NCBI GenBank assembly: GCA_018398585.1
Contig: JAGTTD010000011.1
Location: 31,678,164-31,742,163 of the forward strand
Length of the DNA stretch: 64,000 nt
From: Simmondsia chinensis
Lineage: Eukaryota; Streptophyta; Magnoliopsida; Caryophyllales; Simmondsiaceae
Direction: 5' to 3'
The notes under the pieces are model-generated. The model saw nothing but the letters and a program-made list of their open reading frames with translations. It was not told the DNA's origin and searched no databases. A program made the position numbers and the translations under genes. This document shows, one piece after another, positions 34,999 through 47,958 of this stretch; the first letter of the stretch is position 1; every line of letters starts with the position of its first letter.

Positions 34999-35651
34999 CT
35001 CTACCCGACCCACACTACACCCAACTCTCTCTCTCTCTCTCTGCCTGCCAACTCTTATCTCTCTCTCACCAACTTTCTCTCACCGCCGTGATCAGTGAGC
35101 CCCTAAATCCAGTCGGTGTCGTTCTCTCCCTCTCTCCAACTCTCCCTCCTTACTATTAAAGGTCTTCGCTCGCTCTCTCTCTCTCACATTTTGATTTCCT
35201 CTTAATTTATTATATTTTTCATCTTCTTATTGGTTTAGGGTTTTGTTTATACATTAAATGGAAAGTGTTTCGATGTAAAAATTATGTTTTAGGGCTAGAA
35301 AATTCAGTTTTTATGTAAAAATTGGAGATTTTATCGTTTAGGTGTCATTAGATCTAAACATTTCAATATATATAGAGTACTTTGGGACTTAAATATTTCG
35401 TATTATAAAGTTCTAAATATAATTATAGAACTAGTTTATAAAATTTATTGACTGTATAAAATTTTATTATTAAAAAATATATATTATTTTTGAATAGATA
35501 AAACTTTGGTGAGGTTTTTCAAAATTTGATTGTATTTCTTTCTTCCTTTTTGGGTTAATGAAAAGCAAAGCAGATTTTCCCACTTGCTCTCTCCTCATTT
35601 CACTGTTTCTACAGTAATTCTAGTAATACTTCTGTCCTAGCCCTATGTATA
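34999..35651. other. CT-rich then AT-rich intergenic DNA
   Basis: 35020-35190 is CT-rich, as in many plant 5' untranslated regions, and is followed by TTTAGGGTTTTG. No coding exon follows, so at most it is a stray promoter/leader fragment. Confidence 0.35.
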
Positions 35652-35901
35652 TGATGCATGTAATAAAGTGGCTAATATTTTTTACATAAAAAAATAGTAG
35701 TTAGAGATATTATTAGTTTGTTAATGATTGTTAACTATAAATACTTGTATTAGTTGTAATATGAACAAGAATGATTAAACAAATACTTTTCTTATCTATC
35801 TCTCTCTTTTCTCATCCCCTTCTTCTAATTCTCTTTCTCATCTCACTCTAACTCACAAACCTAACCCTCAACTAGGTTACAACCCTAAATTGGTTGTAAC
35901 A
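35652..35901 (+). repeat. 5' LTR of the small LTR element
   Basis: 250 bp, TGATGCATGTAATAAAG to TTGGTTGTAACA. It contains TATAAATACTTG as a possible TATA box and a CT-rich stretch. Confidence 0.92.
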
Positions 35902-35941
35902 TTTGGTATCAGAGCAAGGTTACTTGCAGTGTTTTTTATCC

Positions 35942-36085
35942 ATGGCCGACAGTACGCGAAGCAGTTCAGACCTGCTGCGGTTGGAAGCTCGGTTGGGTGA
36001 CATCGAGAGTCGAATTGATGGGCGATTTCACGCAATTGATGAACGCTTTCAATTAGTACAATCCGATATTGCTTCGATCAAGTAG
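35942..36085 (+). CDS. 47-residue Gag-leader-like peptide of the small LTR element
   Basis: The ATG at 35942 lies about 25 bp after the primer-binding site, where Gag starts in related elements. The peptide has heptad-like spacing (LLRLEARLGDIESRIDGRF) suggesting a short coiled coil, and ends at TAG. It is probably the truncated N-terminus of a gypsy Gag. No function can be shown. Confidence 0.5.
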   Translation: MADSTRSSSDLLRLEARLGDIESRIDGRFHAIDERFQLVQSDIASIK

Positions 36086-36472
36086 AAGCAATGTCAAATG
36101 ATGGAGATTCTGCGGGATTTGCAGCGTCATCATCGACCTAGTAATGATACTACCCTCTTGATCAAAGTCACGGAGGTCTTTTATCCTATAACCAAAGATG
36201 TTCTTCATTAGGTATTCTCTCGTTTTGGTCACATTGCAAAACTTGAAGTCATTTCATCATCAATTCTTGAGGTTCAAGCACACATCACATTTTCTTCAGG
36301 ACAAAATGCAATTTTTGCGTTTTTGTTCAATGGAAGAGCTATATATGACCATTGTTGTTACATGGATATTCAATTTTTCAATATTGAGCCTCAAGTATAT
36401 AATATGGCACAACCTATTAGAGGGACACATGATGCCTCATCTGATTGTTATTAGCATAATATAGTTGATCAA

Positions 36473-36988
36473 GTGAATGAGTTGGATGAAGTGGTTGTTA
36501 AGTCAATGGAGGACCAAGATTCTGTTCAGCAGCTTAGTTTGGAATCAAAGGTGACTGAATTAGGATCTGGTGATGTTGGAGCTAGAAGTGAACAAGATAC
36601 TGATGCTGCAACACATTTTAAACCATATCAAGAATTGCTAATACAAACTCCTGTGAATCATTTGAAGGCTGCAACAATAGTACCCGAACTTCACACTATA
36701 GAAATTTCAGTGCTGCAACAAATTGAGTGTGTTGATGACTTCCTCGATTTGAATGTTGAAGTACTCCTTCACAATGGCCATACAATATTGCATCTCATCA
36801 GCATCAGCTTTGTCAACATGCATCAACTGATACCTGTGACAAGAAATGATGTTCCAGGTTCTGTAAGGGTTGCTTTTGTGTTGGAATTCCGTATGACCAT
36901 ATTAGTTGGTGGAAGATTGAATTTCAAGCTTGTGTCTACATCTTCATCTTTGATCCAGGCGGAGAAACATTGTTCAAAGTTTTCTTAA
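36473..36988 (+). other. 171-codon open frame of unknown nature in the small LTR element
   Basis: An open frame without a convincing start or recognised domain (contains HTIEISVLQQIECVDDFLDL and NGHTILHLISISFVNMHQL). It occupies the interior 3' part of the element, where non-autonomous elements often carry relic or captured sequence. It may not be translated. Confidence 0.3.
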
Positions 36989-37048
36989 AGCCCCTACATT
37001 TCACTCGTTCTCATCCTTGAGGACAAGGATGCTTTGTGGGAAGGGTAT

Positions 37049-37297
37049 TGATGCATGTAATAAAGTGGATAATATTCTTACATAGAAAAATAGTAGTTAG
37101 AGATATTATTAGTTTGTTAATGATTGTTAGCTATAAATACTTGTATTAGTTGTAATATGAACAAGAATGATCAAACAAACACTTTTCTCATCTATCTCTC
37201 TCTTTTCTCATCCCCTTCTTCTAATTCTCTTTCTCATCTCACTCTAACTCACAAACCTAACCCTCATCTAGGTTACAACCCTAAATTGGTTGTAACA
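37049..37297 (+). repeat. 3' LTR of the small LTR element
   Basis: 249 bp, nearly the same sequence as the 5' LTR, with a few substitutions and small indels. Confidence 0.92.
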
Positions 37298-37643
37298 GTA
37301 TATGAGCCTTAGTTGCAAATAAAGGCACGAATGAATTTGAAAGATAAGTCTCTCTCTTCCCCTCTCTAGGCCTCTTCCCCCCTTGACCTACCCCCCCTCT
37401 CTTATACTATGTAAATCCAATATTCTTGTAGGAATTATATCAAATTATATACAATTTACTTGGTCTATTCATTGATTTGTGCTAGGACTGATTATGAATC
37501 GCAACACGGGGTTTTTAAGTCAGGCTGAATATAGATTGACTTACTTAACCCGTTTAAATAATTGGGCTAAATTTGGGTTTTGACCTGCATAACCCGTTTT
37601 CGATATGCTTGATCCATTTATATAGTTATGTTAGGTATTTGAG

Positions 37644-37654
37644 TACATATATAT

Positions 37655-37695
<41 letters not shown>

Positions 37696-37737
37696 TACAT
37701 ATATATATGTGTGTGTGTATATATATATAGATATGTA
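37644..37737. repeat. (AT)n/(GT)n microsatellite
   Basis: Long TA repeat with short GTGTGTGT inside, in gene-free DNA (37303-38085) upstream of ankyrin/PGG pseudogene C. Confidence 0.95.
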
Positions 37738-38085
37738 TAAATATAAGGTGAGAAATGAGACTATATATGCATATAATTGCAGTAGTGTACTATTTGAATA
37801 ATCTAATTTATCTAATTTAACTTTAAAAATATGTTAAACGTGTTGAAAATGGGTTAACCAAATCCAAATCCAAACCCCAATACAACCCATCTCCAAATTC
37901 CCAACCCAAATATGTTGTGTTCATGTCATGTTATTGTATCGTGTCAAATTTTCTCAGCTCTACCTGAATTGTAAACTGGAAGTATGTTATCCAATAACAA
38001 TTAACATACAAGTGCAAATTTGTTCTCGTGCTTTCACTGAGCAGCTTAAGCTAATTCAAGTGCAATTGCCCCTGTTTTTGGGTAG

Positions 38086-39400
38086 GTTATCCAAGGAAGT
38101 TGGTAGAGAAGAAGCATCTGAGGCACGATTTGGCTGCTGCGTACAATGCAATACAGAAAAGACGGGGAAAGTTGTGAGGATGAGTCATTGACAATTAAGA
38201 TCAGAGATGCAGATGATTCTTTACTTAGTCTCAAGATTCACTACTGGGAATCAACAGATTATGTATGGAAGCACAGCAGTATCAAGAGCGGGCGATTGTT
38301 GGGAATTCAAGGGCTGTAAAGATCATGGTGGAAAACAATTTGAAATAGCAGGTATGGTTCACATGGAGAACAAGGATGGACAAAGTTTGCTTGATGAAGC
38401 TGCAAGAATTGGGCATGAAGAATGTGTCTTATCTTATATCTGTGAGTGAGGATCATGATGCAAGGTGTTTTAGCGGTGAGAAGGGTGCAAGGCTGCGCAT
38501 GTATCTCATCAGCTCCAATCCCTTTGTTAAGCTTTTGGTTGGTTTGAAATTTTTCGAGTTTTAGGCCTGACTCATGAAATTGGCATTATATACTCAAAAT
38601 GTGAATAGTTGCTTTTCCCAAAAGCACTTTTGTAGAAATTGCTTTAAATAGAGGTATTTTTGTTGAAAAATATTTTGTTTTTGCTTGTACTTCTGCTTTA
38701 AAGGAGAAGTATTATTTTTCTACTTCTACTTAGAAGCACAAAACTAACTTTAACAATTTTTTTTCCCAGCCAATCATCATTAAATCGTCAAAAATTATTT
38801 TTTTCCTAGAAAAACACTTTTTTCTAGGAATAAAGTTTGGCCAAACAAGCCCGAACCTAAAACCAATTGGTGTTACCTGGAAGGACTCGTTATGCTGGTA
38901 TGTTGATCTCTTTTCTCGCACAACTCTAATATAATTTATTACTACATGTGGAGTCATTAACAAATGGAGGAGGTTAAAGGGTTATTACGGTAGTTCTTCT
39001 AAGTTCGCAGTTTGTGATTTATTTTGTTATTGCAAATTCAATTGAAAAGAGGAAACAAAGAAAAAAGTTTTTAGAAATTAGAAAGTATTTGTATCACAAA
39101 GAACCTTCATCACTACCATGCTTGGCCAGTTACCCACCACAGCGGCCACTCGGGGATTGGGAAACTAAGCTATGAACATGACATAGGAAGAATGGGCTTA
39201 GATTGTTGTATTATAAAGGATCATGATGCTCAAATTATGCATATTGTTCATGCGCAGGTATTCCTCTCTGTGTTTGCTTAAGCAGCACCCGGATATGCTT
39301 CATGCGCGCCACAAATACACGAAAAGCGCCTTTGAGAAATTGGCTCCAAATACCTCTTGCGTTTCAGAAATTGGCAATGTTTTACCTATAACGCTATGTA
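38086..39400 (+). pseudogene. Ankyrin/PGG pseudogene C
   Basis: It matches exons 1 and 2 of genes A and B. Exon 1 (38086 to about 38526) has internal deletions and frameshifts (for example, GAGCAAGTG and the first ankyrin block are lost), and its donor reads TTAAGC instead of GTAAGC. Exon 2 (39258 to about 39397) keeps the CLLKQHPD-like segment but is disrupted, and its donor is lost. No further exons follow: unrelated sequence begins near 39400, and the gypsy element starts at 39559. Homology extends upstream to about 37900, including the GTTTTTGGGTAG acceptor. Confidence 0.88.
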
Positions 39401-39558
39401 TTTGCGTTTGGGTTTGGATCAAATACAGGAAAGCACTTCTAATCACCAACCACCGTTGAACGCCGTGCCCTGCATCATTCTTTCAACTCTCACAAATCTC
39501 ACACACGCCTGACGCTCCAAGCCAACCACTGCGCCACTTTGAATCAGAAAATACTGGA

Positions 39559-40023
39559 TGATGCAGCGCGTGATGGGAAAAATTGGGCAATGGGAAGGTT
39601 CAACGGCCTTCCCTTTTGAATTTTATTATTACTGAAATAAAATTAACAAAAGAGGTTCATAAACTCTTTTTTCACAAGTTGAAAACTCGAGGTTACAAAA
39701 AGAGAGAAAATAATTTATTGGAATTCTAATTGGATCATCCAAAGCCTAAACCCTCTCCTCCTTTTATAGGGAAGATTAAGGATTTAAATCTACTAAAATT
39801 AAGGAAATAAAATCGGGAATTGAGCTAGATAAGTAAAATATCTAAACTTTCCTTATCCTAATAAAATCTGGGATTAAACTAGATAAGTAAAACATCTAAA
39901 CTTTCCTAAAAACAAGGCTAAACACACGACTTCAAGCTTGACGTTCGCCCGGACCTGCTCTGCTTGGCGTCACACCAAGTTCATCCTACCGCCAAGCTGG
40001 GCGCCACTCAGCTCACTGCATTA
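39559..40023 (-). repeat. gypsy 3' LTR (copy B), 465 bp
   Basis: TGATGCAG to CTGCATTA; lacks about 17 bp present in the other LTRs. Confidence 0.92.
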
Positions 40024-42790
40024 TCCTCCCCGGGTTGGAAGGAATTCGTCCTCGAATCTGACTGGGGATCAATGTTGTTGTTTTCACAAAAGTACGGGCT
40101 GAGATGTTTGATGTTGAAAACGTCGGAAGTTCGCATGCCAGGCGGGAGCTGTAGGCGGTAAGCGTTGTCGTTAATTTTCTCAAGAACCACAAGCGGAACC
40201 ATCTTTCGTGCTAAGAGCTTATTATACTCCCAAGCTGGGAATCGTTCCCGTGTTAAGATAGCCTAGACCTTCTCGCCAACTTGAAAGTGAATACCCCGCC
40301 GCCTGCTATCACAGTCGTCCTTGTACTTGGAGTTAATCTTCAATAACCGCTCTGTTGTCTGTTCATGAATGTCCCAAAGGGAAGATATGAAGTCTGCTGC
40401 CTTGCCATGAGGACGCGCCAAGTCAATAGGAGCCTGTGGAGTGAACCCATAGACAACTTGAAATAGCGTGAACCCTGTGTTTCTGTTCACTGAGCTGTTG
40501 TAGGCAAATTCAGCTTAATGAAGCTTCCGTGCCCAATTCTTGGGGTTTTCTATAGCCAAACATCGGAGCATATTCCCTAAGGAACGGTTGGTGACCTCAG
40601 TTGGCCATCGGTTTGCGGGTGATGGACCGTGCTGAAAAAGAGTGTGGTGTTCGCCAACTTCCAAAGGCTCCACCAGAAGTGATTGACGAACCAAACTTCT
40701 CTATCGGACACAATGCTGGATGGTAAGCCATGGAGCTTGTAGACGTCTTTGAAGTAAAGACTTGCAACGTGGGTGGCCCGCAGCTTTCTTGCAACCAATG
40801 AAATGAGCCATTTTCGAAAACCGGTCAACAACAACAAAAATGGAATCAATCCCGCCAACTGTTCGCGCCAACCCCAACACGAAGTCCATGCTCACGTCTG
40901 CCCACGGTTGATTGGGTACCGGTAACGGTAAGTAGAGTCCCACGTTCATCATCCCTCCTTTAGAAATTTGACAAGTACAGCATCGCTTGACAAATCTCTC
41001 AACCTCTTTGCAGATTATGGGCCAGAAATAAGTGGCGGTAATGAGCCTCAACGTCTTGTCCCTGCCAACATGTCCAGAGTTATGCTTTTCCTCTATTATC
41101 TTCTGATGCCAATTAGAGTTCGGTACACATAGTTGGTTTCCCTTGAACAAATACCCATCGTGGATTGAGTAATCCGGTACTGGGCCAAGTTGTGCGTCAC
41201 GCCAAATGCTGCTGAACGTTAGGTCATCACTGTACATATCCTTGAAATGCTCGAACCCGATAACTTCAGTCTTACATTGCGTTAAGATCATGGTCCTCCT
41301 GCTTAAGGCATCATCCACCTTATTCATCGCGCCAGAAGTGTGTTTGATTGAAAAGTGGAAGAGTTGGATGAAACCCGCCCACTTGGCATGCCTCGCTGAC
41401 AACTTCTCTTGACTATTAATAAATTTTAGGGCTATGTTGTCTGAGTACAGAATAAATTCACGGTTTTCCAGATAAGATTTCCGATGTCAGAGCGCACTGA
41501 CCAAAGCGTATTACTCTAAGTCGTATGTAGAATATCTCAACTTACTCCCATGAAGCTTCTCACTGAAGAAAGCAACCGGTCTTCCTTCTTGATTTAGGAC
41601 GGCGCCAATACCAACTTTTGAAGCATCGGTGTGCAGCTCAAACGTCTTCTGAAAGTCAGATACGCCAACACTGGGGCTGTTGTCGGCTTTTCCATGATAA
41701 TGGCGAAAGAAGATGCAGCTTCAGGTGTCCAAACAAAAGAACCTTTCTTAAGGTAATCTGTGAAAGGCGCCACGATGGAGCTGAAGCCAGGAACGAAGTG
41801 CCTGTAGAATGACACCAGTCCATGGAAGCTTCACGCTTCGCTAACGGTTTTTAGGGGTGGCCAGTCATGGATAACTGTAATTTTACCTTCATCAACCGAA
41901 ATACCATCCTTGGAAATAATGAAGCCAAGGAAGGTCACCTTCTCCCTCATAAACTCACACTTTTTCAATGTTGCGAACAAACTCAGACTTTTCAAGGTAA
42001 GAAGAACCTCTCTCAAGTGATTGATGTGCTCAGTACGGTTACGACTATAAATTAAAATGTCATCAAACTAGACAACGACAAACTTGCCAATGAACGGACG
42101 TAATACCTAATTCATGAACCTTATGAAGGTCCTAGGCGCGTTGGAGAGACCAAACGGCATAACCAACCACTCATAGAGACCTTCCCTTGTCTTGAAGGCT
42201 GTCTTCCATTCATCCCCGGGAAATATTCATATCTGATGGCAGCCACTTTTGAGGTCCAACTTGGTAAATACATTGGCGCTTTGTAATTGGTCCAACCGAT
42301 CATCCAGTCTTGGGATTGGGAAACGGTACCGCACTGTTATTTTGTTGATGGTTCTGCTATCCACACACATACGCCAACTCCCATCCTTCTTTGGTGTTAG
42401 CAAGGCCGAAACAGCACAAGGACTCAAGCTCTCTCTGATGAAACCTCTTGCAAGCAACTCCTCAACTTGGCTGAGTTCTTCATGCTCAGAAGGGCTCATG
42501 CGGTAATGGGGTTTGTTTGGCGAGGATTCGCCAGGAATCAGATCGATCCTGTGCTGGATGTCACGCAAAGGCGGCAGCGTAGCCGGTAAATCGTCTAGGA
42601 ACACATCAGCGAACTCCTTTAATAGAGGCAAGATCTCACTTGGTGGCTCAGTGGGCACACTGTCAGCTTCCTTTCCAATCAGAACGAACGCAACCTTGGT
42701 GTCGCCAACTTCTTTAGCAAACATGTCGCGATTACATCGCACCATACTCCCTCCTTGTATCTTGGTCCTATTGAGAAATTCACGAAACAT
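40024..42790 (-). pseudogene. gypsy pol remnant (copy B)
   Basis: Reverse transcriptase runs from 42790 with [19 protein letters not shown] and the shared TGA at 42227-42229; FDDILIY follows near 42060. The RNase H block is at about 41594-42016. Integrase (41402-40701) shows the HHCC zinc finger (NSGHVGRDKTLRLI ... CCTCQISKG) and the first core aspartate (VSMDFVLGLARTVGGIDS), then frameshifts into HHPQTDGQ near 40600. A C-terminal part ending FNIKHLSPYF lies near 40090. No chromodomain was recognised. The frame is broken many times. Confidence 0.85.
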
Positions 42791-44179
42791 CGTTTGGAAA
42801 CCGTCACCTGATTACTCTTCTTCTGCCAAGACAAACGGTATGGTTGAGGACGGGCTTCAGTCTTTAACGCCAATTTGTTCACCGCCTCCTCGGAGATGAC
42901 GTTTTCAAAGCTTCTTTAGTTTATAACCACACGGCAAACTTTCCCGCCAATAGTACAGGTCGTTTGGAAGATATGGTTCCTCAACCAGTTGTCTCCTTGT
43001 TCATTCCTTGGCGTGAGGCAGACACGCCTAACGACAAGACATTGACCCTCATCTCCTATAATGGGGTCCTCTCCTTTTTCCACCAAATCCTCTTGACCAT
43101 CTTCTTCAATGGGGTCGTCTTCTTCTTCAGTAGGCTCGTTAATGAGAAGAGTCCGACCCGGTCTGTCTCCCTTTCGACATTCGGAGGCACGGTAACCTAC
43201 TTCTCCACACTTGAAGCAACGTACACGGGACGAACCGCCTGCTTCTCAATAACAACAGGAGGGGCTCTGTTTTGGGCTTTTTGATTCTGAGTTTGTGGTA
43301 CACGGTTTTGATCCTTACCGCCTGCTTGTGTGTTCCCGGTCACGCCAGAAGGTGGTGCCTTTGTTGCCGTTCCACGTTCACGGCTCTCTGAGATGCCTCA
43401 GCCACAATAAAGATATCAAACATGTTGAGTACGTCTTGGATGGGCTCTCTTAGGCCACTAATAATGCGATGCGCCAACTTTTCTTCAGACTCTGCCAAGT
43501 CGTTTCTGGCGACTAGGGAGTTGAACTCAGCAGTGTAGTCTTCAACGGACTTTGAACCTTGGCGTAACCCTTGAAGGCGTTGGTACATAATCCGTGCATG
43601 ATTGTACAGTAAGAAGGCGCTACAAAGGTGTTTCTTCATCTTCTCCCATGTTTCAATCTTAGACTTTCCTTACCTGAACGGGATTTATTTCAGTTGGTGC
43701 CACCAGGTGGCTGCCCTACCTCGAAGGCGAGTAGCGACGAGCGGCACCTATTTTCTCTCCGGTATCTCCCTAAATTCAAGGACTTCCTCGGCGGCTACAA
43801 GCCAATCTAAGAACTCCTTCGGACTTCCTCCTCCATTGAGCTTCTGTATCTCGATCTGAAGCCCGGATTCCCACCTCCGATTGTCACGATCTTCACCACG
43901 AAGCTGTTGGCGCCTGGGCCTTAGGTCCGGTTGGTCTTCATCGAAGAAAGGGTTCATAAAGGGGTCATCCTCGTCTTCACCATTCACGCCAGGCGAAGGG
44001 TGGCGTTGGTGCCTTGCTTCACCCATAGAGTTTAAGTTAGCACCGATTTGGACCAAGTGTTGCTCTATTCGCCGGAATCTCTCTTCCAATTCCTCAAATC
44101 TTCTCTCATGCTGCTGGTGGCGATCTCGGTCGGTAACGTCTTCCACGGTGACATTCCTTTGACGTCTTCCAGGGGCCAT
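42791..44179 (-). pseudogene. gypsy gag-protease remnant (copy B)
   Basis: Gag starts MAPGRRQRNVTVEDVTDRDR at 44179 and is open to 43748, with a coiled-coil-like segment (RRFEELEERFRRIEQHLVQI). The next part, 43639-43340, carries the YTAEFNSLVARNDLAESEEK block. The zinc-knuckle region is frameshifted. The protease site is destroyed by a stop directly after VVIN (about 42925). The copy also lacks about 180 bp present in copy A. Confidence 0.82.
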
Positions 44180-44213
44180 CGTTACAGGAAGCGAACCGTG
44201 CTCTGATACCAGA

Positions 44214-44694
44214 TGATGCAGATTGTGATGGGGAAAATGGGCAACGGAAAGGTTCAACGGCCTTCCCTTTTGAATTTTATTATTACTGAAATAAAATTAA
44301 CAAAAGAGGTTCATAAACTTGTTTCTCACAGGTCGAGAACTCGAGGTTACAAAAAGAGAGAAAATAATTTATTGGAATTATAATTCGATCATCCAAAGCC
44401 TAACCCCTTTCCTCCTTTTATAGGGAAGATTAAGGATTTAAATCTACTAAAATTAAGAAAATAAAATCAAAATCTGAATAAAATTGGGAATTGAGCTGGA
44501 TAAGTACAATATCTAAACTTTCCTTATCCTAATAAAATCTAGAATTAAACTAGACAAGTAAAACATCTAAACTTTCCTAAAAACAAGGCTAAACACATGG
44601 CTTCAAGCTTGGCGTTCACCCAGACCTGCTCTGCTTGGCGTCACGCCAAGTTCATCCTACCACCAAGGTGGGCGCCGCTCAGCTCGCTGCATCA
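44214..44694 (-). repeat. gypsy 5' LTR (copy B), 481 bp
   Basis: TGATGCAG to CTGCATCA, next to the initiator-Met primer-binding site at 44200-44211. Confidence 0.92.
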
Positions 44695-44699
44695 CTGGA

Positions 44700-45948
44700 T
44701 CTTAGCAAGTCACCGGTGATGATATGTCCAAAGAGATCCAAAGCTCACCTCCGCTGGTTCCTTTTCCCTCACCGCCTCCACCGTGCCATTCTTCCTAGGC
44801 ACGCACCACCACAACTGATGACTTCGGCCTAATCCTCTATATTTAGACAAGGCCCTTTGAAGTTTAAAAGCCACATGAAAGGAATCTGATTTAATTTTCT
44901 CTCCGATGAAGCTGACGATATCTACTGGATGATATGTCAAGAGCAAACAATGTCGGAAAAAGCTTGACATAATTGGAGTCATGAACAACAATCCGGATAG
45001 AGAAAACAGCCAAGAAGAACCATCAGAATATCTATGCATGCCACCGACAGTTTCACTCAAGTGAGGAGCTGTCTATATATTCCACTCAAGAAAATCTTGT
45101 GAAGGTGGGAACTATGGCAACTATGCCACGACTGGAGCGAGATGCGCGAGTTAAGGCAAGTCTATAAGAATTCTCCATACAGTGACTGATGACTAGAAAG
45201 ACCTGAACAACCCACTGAAGCTTGATACCAGGATACAACTCTCAGTTTGATCGAATCTAAGATGTGGGACCGATATGAGCGAAACCATGAAAGATGAGGG
45301 CATTCCTTCAGATATGCTTAGCTTATTTGCATTCTTAGTGTTTGGTACAAGCTTGTTTAGCATCTGTGAAAGAAATTCGTTGAGTGAGAACCCCATAACC
45401 TTTTTTGTCGAGCCCCAACTTACAGTGGAGTGATGAAGAGGGCAAGTATAATTTGACATTCTTTTCTTGGTTTGCTTATCCAACTACTGATTCAAGTTAT
45501 AATTCGTGTATTTATATAAGTAATATAATATGATTTGATCTCCTCTGACATGGGAAGCAGGGTAATAAAAATGGCAACGTGGCAGGGCCAAGACGACTGG
45601 GAAGGTAAGCAATAGTTTATTACTGAATGAAATCATGTGTGATCATTACTAGATTTTGATACTTCGTACTGAAATAAGAGATTGACCCGCTTATAAAGTA
45701 GTTTAGTTATTTGAATGATTAAGTTAGGGTGTTGTTATTGCTAGGAAAATCACGTAATTTATGGTGAATAATTGCAACAAAATTTCACAAAATTGTCTTA
45801 ACAATAATACATTTTATCCCGATAATAATATTACCCTTTTTAAGTTATTTTTATATTGCAATCAATGTCAAAAGATTCAAGCCTAGGCCAGCATGCATAG
45901 TTTACTCTCATACTTTTTTCTGTTAATGATTATAATCTCTCCTCCTTC
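44700..45948. other. Duplicated flank without a recognised gene (copy B)
   Basis: Same sequence as 3687-4898 with about six substitutions per kilobase. No gene is recognised. Confidence 0.5.
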
Positions 45949-45969
45949 CACTACAAAAAAAGTTGCCAA

Positions 45970-46440
45970 ATACGGCGCAAAAACGAGCCGCAATAGATAG
46001 TTTGTGGCGGTAAAAAATTGCACCGCAATTTTGCCGTATTAGGTATGCCATATTAGATAAATGCAGCGGGATTTGTCGCGCCGTAGTAGGTAGGCCTAAA
46101 ATGGTGCGAAAACGTGCCATATTTGTTCTCCTGGATAGCTCGAAAAGTGATTTACATGTAAGGTTAATATGGCGGGTATCAGCGCCGCATTAGTTAAACC
46201 TAATACGGTGAGTGCATGCGAGCATTTATTTTATCTAATACGGCGCATGTAAACGCCATATTAGGTTCACCTATTACGGCGCTCTTATTTGCCGCATTAG
46301 GTTACCTAATACGGCGTATTTGATCGCTGCATTAGGCTCACCTAATGCAACGCATTTATGCGCCGTATTAGGTCAATCTAATGCGGCGCTTAAACTCGCT
46401 GCATTAGGTGAAATAATCCTTCGCATTTGATCATATTTGT
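45970..46440. repeat. CACTA 2 left subterminal array
   Basis: Repeated ACCTAATACGGCG and CGCCGTATTAGG variants, corresponding to the right end of CACTA 1. Confidence 0.8.
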
Positions 46441-47867
46441 TAATAATTCGACATTAGGCAAAGCTAATTAAAATTTCCCAGATTTATCAAAAAAATTAAA
46501 ATTTCCTAGGAAAAATAATATGAAATAAATAGAAACTATCCCAAATCAGAGAGCAAAGAGAAAGGTAGTCAGTTTCCGAGCAGATAGATGAGGCGAAAGC
46601 ATAAACTAATAGAAAAACAAAATTAAAATTTCCTAATTTAAGTTCAAACAACCAAACCGTATTAGGTTATACATACAATTAAGTTCAGCCAAACAATAAA
46701 CGCTAAATTGAAATAAGACAACTATCAACTAAGTTCACAAAAGAGCCCCATCTCCCCTTACATGCTTCAATATTCACAATTTGTTTTGACATCCATATAA
46801 ACACATATTATTCATCATCGGCAACAACATCATTATCACGGAAGGGCACACGCATCATCATCATCAACAGCAACAGCAACAAGAGATTTAAATCTCCTTT
46901 AAGATGTGCGATTTTGCATCTGTAGAGAAAATATACGATTATATATAAATAAGTCCAACCATCTTAATTTAATATACATTAATAAAAAATTCAAATAAAT
47001 TTACCATTGATTGGCATTTACTCCAACCACCCTATTCAACATCGAAGGGATTTCTAAAGGCACTGCTCCCGGTTGACTAGCCATTTTCTTTTTGTATTTC
47101 AAACATCTTCTCTTGCCACGCTTGTGCTTGCCTACATGAACAACAACAGTTGAATATTGATGCTATTAAGAACATGGACAAACAAGCCAATTTGATATAT
47201 ACAACTGACATAACATGCTCAATACAAGTGAAGAATGAAGTGACATGTTCAAGCAATATTGCCAACCACCCTATTCAACCTTGTAGTTAGGCCTTAGCTT
47301 CTAATTAGGTCATCGACTATACATTGAGTTTCCAAGCTTATGGTATATTAAAACGATAAATAGAGAGAGATATATCAGGCTGTGAAGGGGTCGGCCCATC
47401 AATGTGCCAAACAGTAGTGCTTCCTGTACCATCCAACCCCATAAGATGCAATTTACAATTAAAAACTGAATTAGTTGCATAATCAAAAGGAATAGTTGTA
47501 GCAAACATATACCGGAACATGGAAGGCCCCTCAACGGTGTGAGAAGATGTGGAACTGCTCGCCATGTAATCAAATATGTATGGTGGGACAAAAAATAATG
47601 CCCTATTGTCTTATATTTAGGATACCGCTAAACTTTCATATCCTACGTTCTAGCTTTAGCTCAATACGAGGAACATAGGATCTACTACAATATACTGATT
47701 CTCAAACGGATAATCTAAGCTGGAAAATCTTGATTTGTTATTTGTTATATTACTTATTTAGTGCTTAGAGTTTCGTGGGAAGAAGATTGGAAGATGTTGA
47801 GATGCAGGGATAATGAGAAGAGCCAAATGCCAGCTCCTTAGATATTATTGAGTACTCAACAACAACA

Positions 47868-47958
47868 TTCCCAGTGCCACAAGGGCTCCTGGTTGCGCAG
47901 GGTCTGGGAGGGTAAGATGTACGCAACCTTACCTCTTCAGGGTGAGACCCTAACGGGA
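47868..47958 (-). mobile_element. 5'-truncated TS/Au-like SINE inside CACTA 2
   Basis: The minus-strand SINE end (TCTCCCGTTAGGGTCTC, GGTAAGGTTGCGTACATC, AGACCCTGC, tail TTGTTGTTG) interrupts sequence shared with CACTA 1. No clear duplication was fixed. Confidence 0.65.

Larger units (their letters stand above)
35652..37297 (+). mobile_element. Small non-autonomous LTR retrotransposon, 1.65 kb
   Basis: LTRs of 250 and 249 bp (35652-35901 and 37049-37297) are flanked by the 5-bp duplication GTATA (35647-35651 and 37298-37302). A primer-binding site TGGTATCAGAGCAAGG starts at 35904, and a purine tract (GTGGGAAGGG) precedes the 3' LTR. The ~1.15-kb interior has no pol domain. LTR differences are few by eye, so the insertion is fairly recent. 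Confidence 0.9.
39559..44694 (-). mobile_element. Complete but dead Ty3/gypsy retrotransposon, copy B, 5.1 kb
   Basis: LTRs at 39559-40023 and 44214-44694 enclose gag-pol on the minus strand. The 5-bp duplication CTGGA lies at 39554-39558 and 44695-44699. On the element's sense strand a purine tract (GGGGAGGA) precedes the 3' LTR, and the primer-binding site lies at 44200-44211. The LTRs differ by many substitutions and a small deletion, so it is an old insertion. Multiple stops, frameshifts and a roughly 180-bp deletion inactivate it. It lies directly beyond the broken end of ankyrin/PGG copy C. Confidence 0.95.
41196..45910. repeat. Segmental duplication block, copy B (partner 1-4898)
   Basis: Contains the gypsy interior, its LTR and about 1.2 kb of common flank. 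It ends abruptly at TTTACTCTCA (45910), about 40 bp before CACTA 2. Confidence 0.88.
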
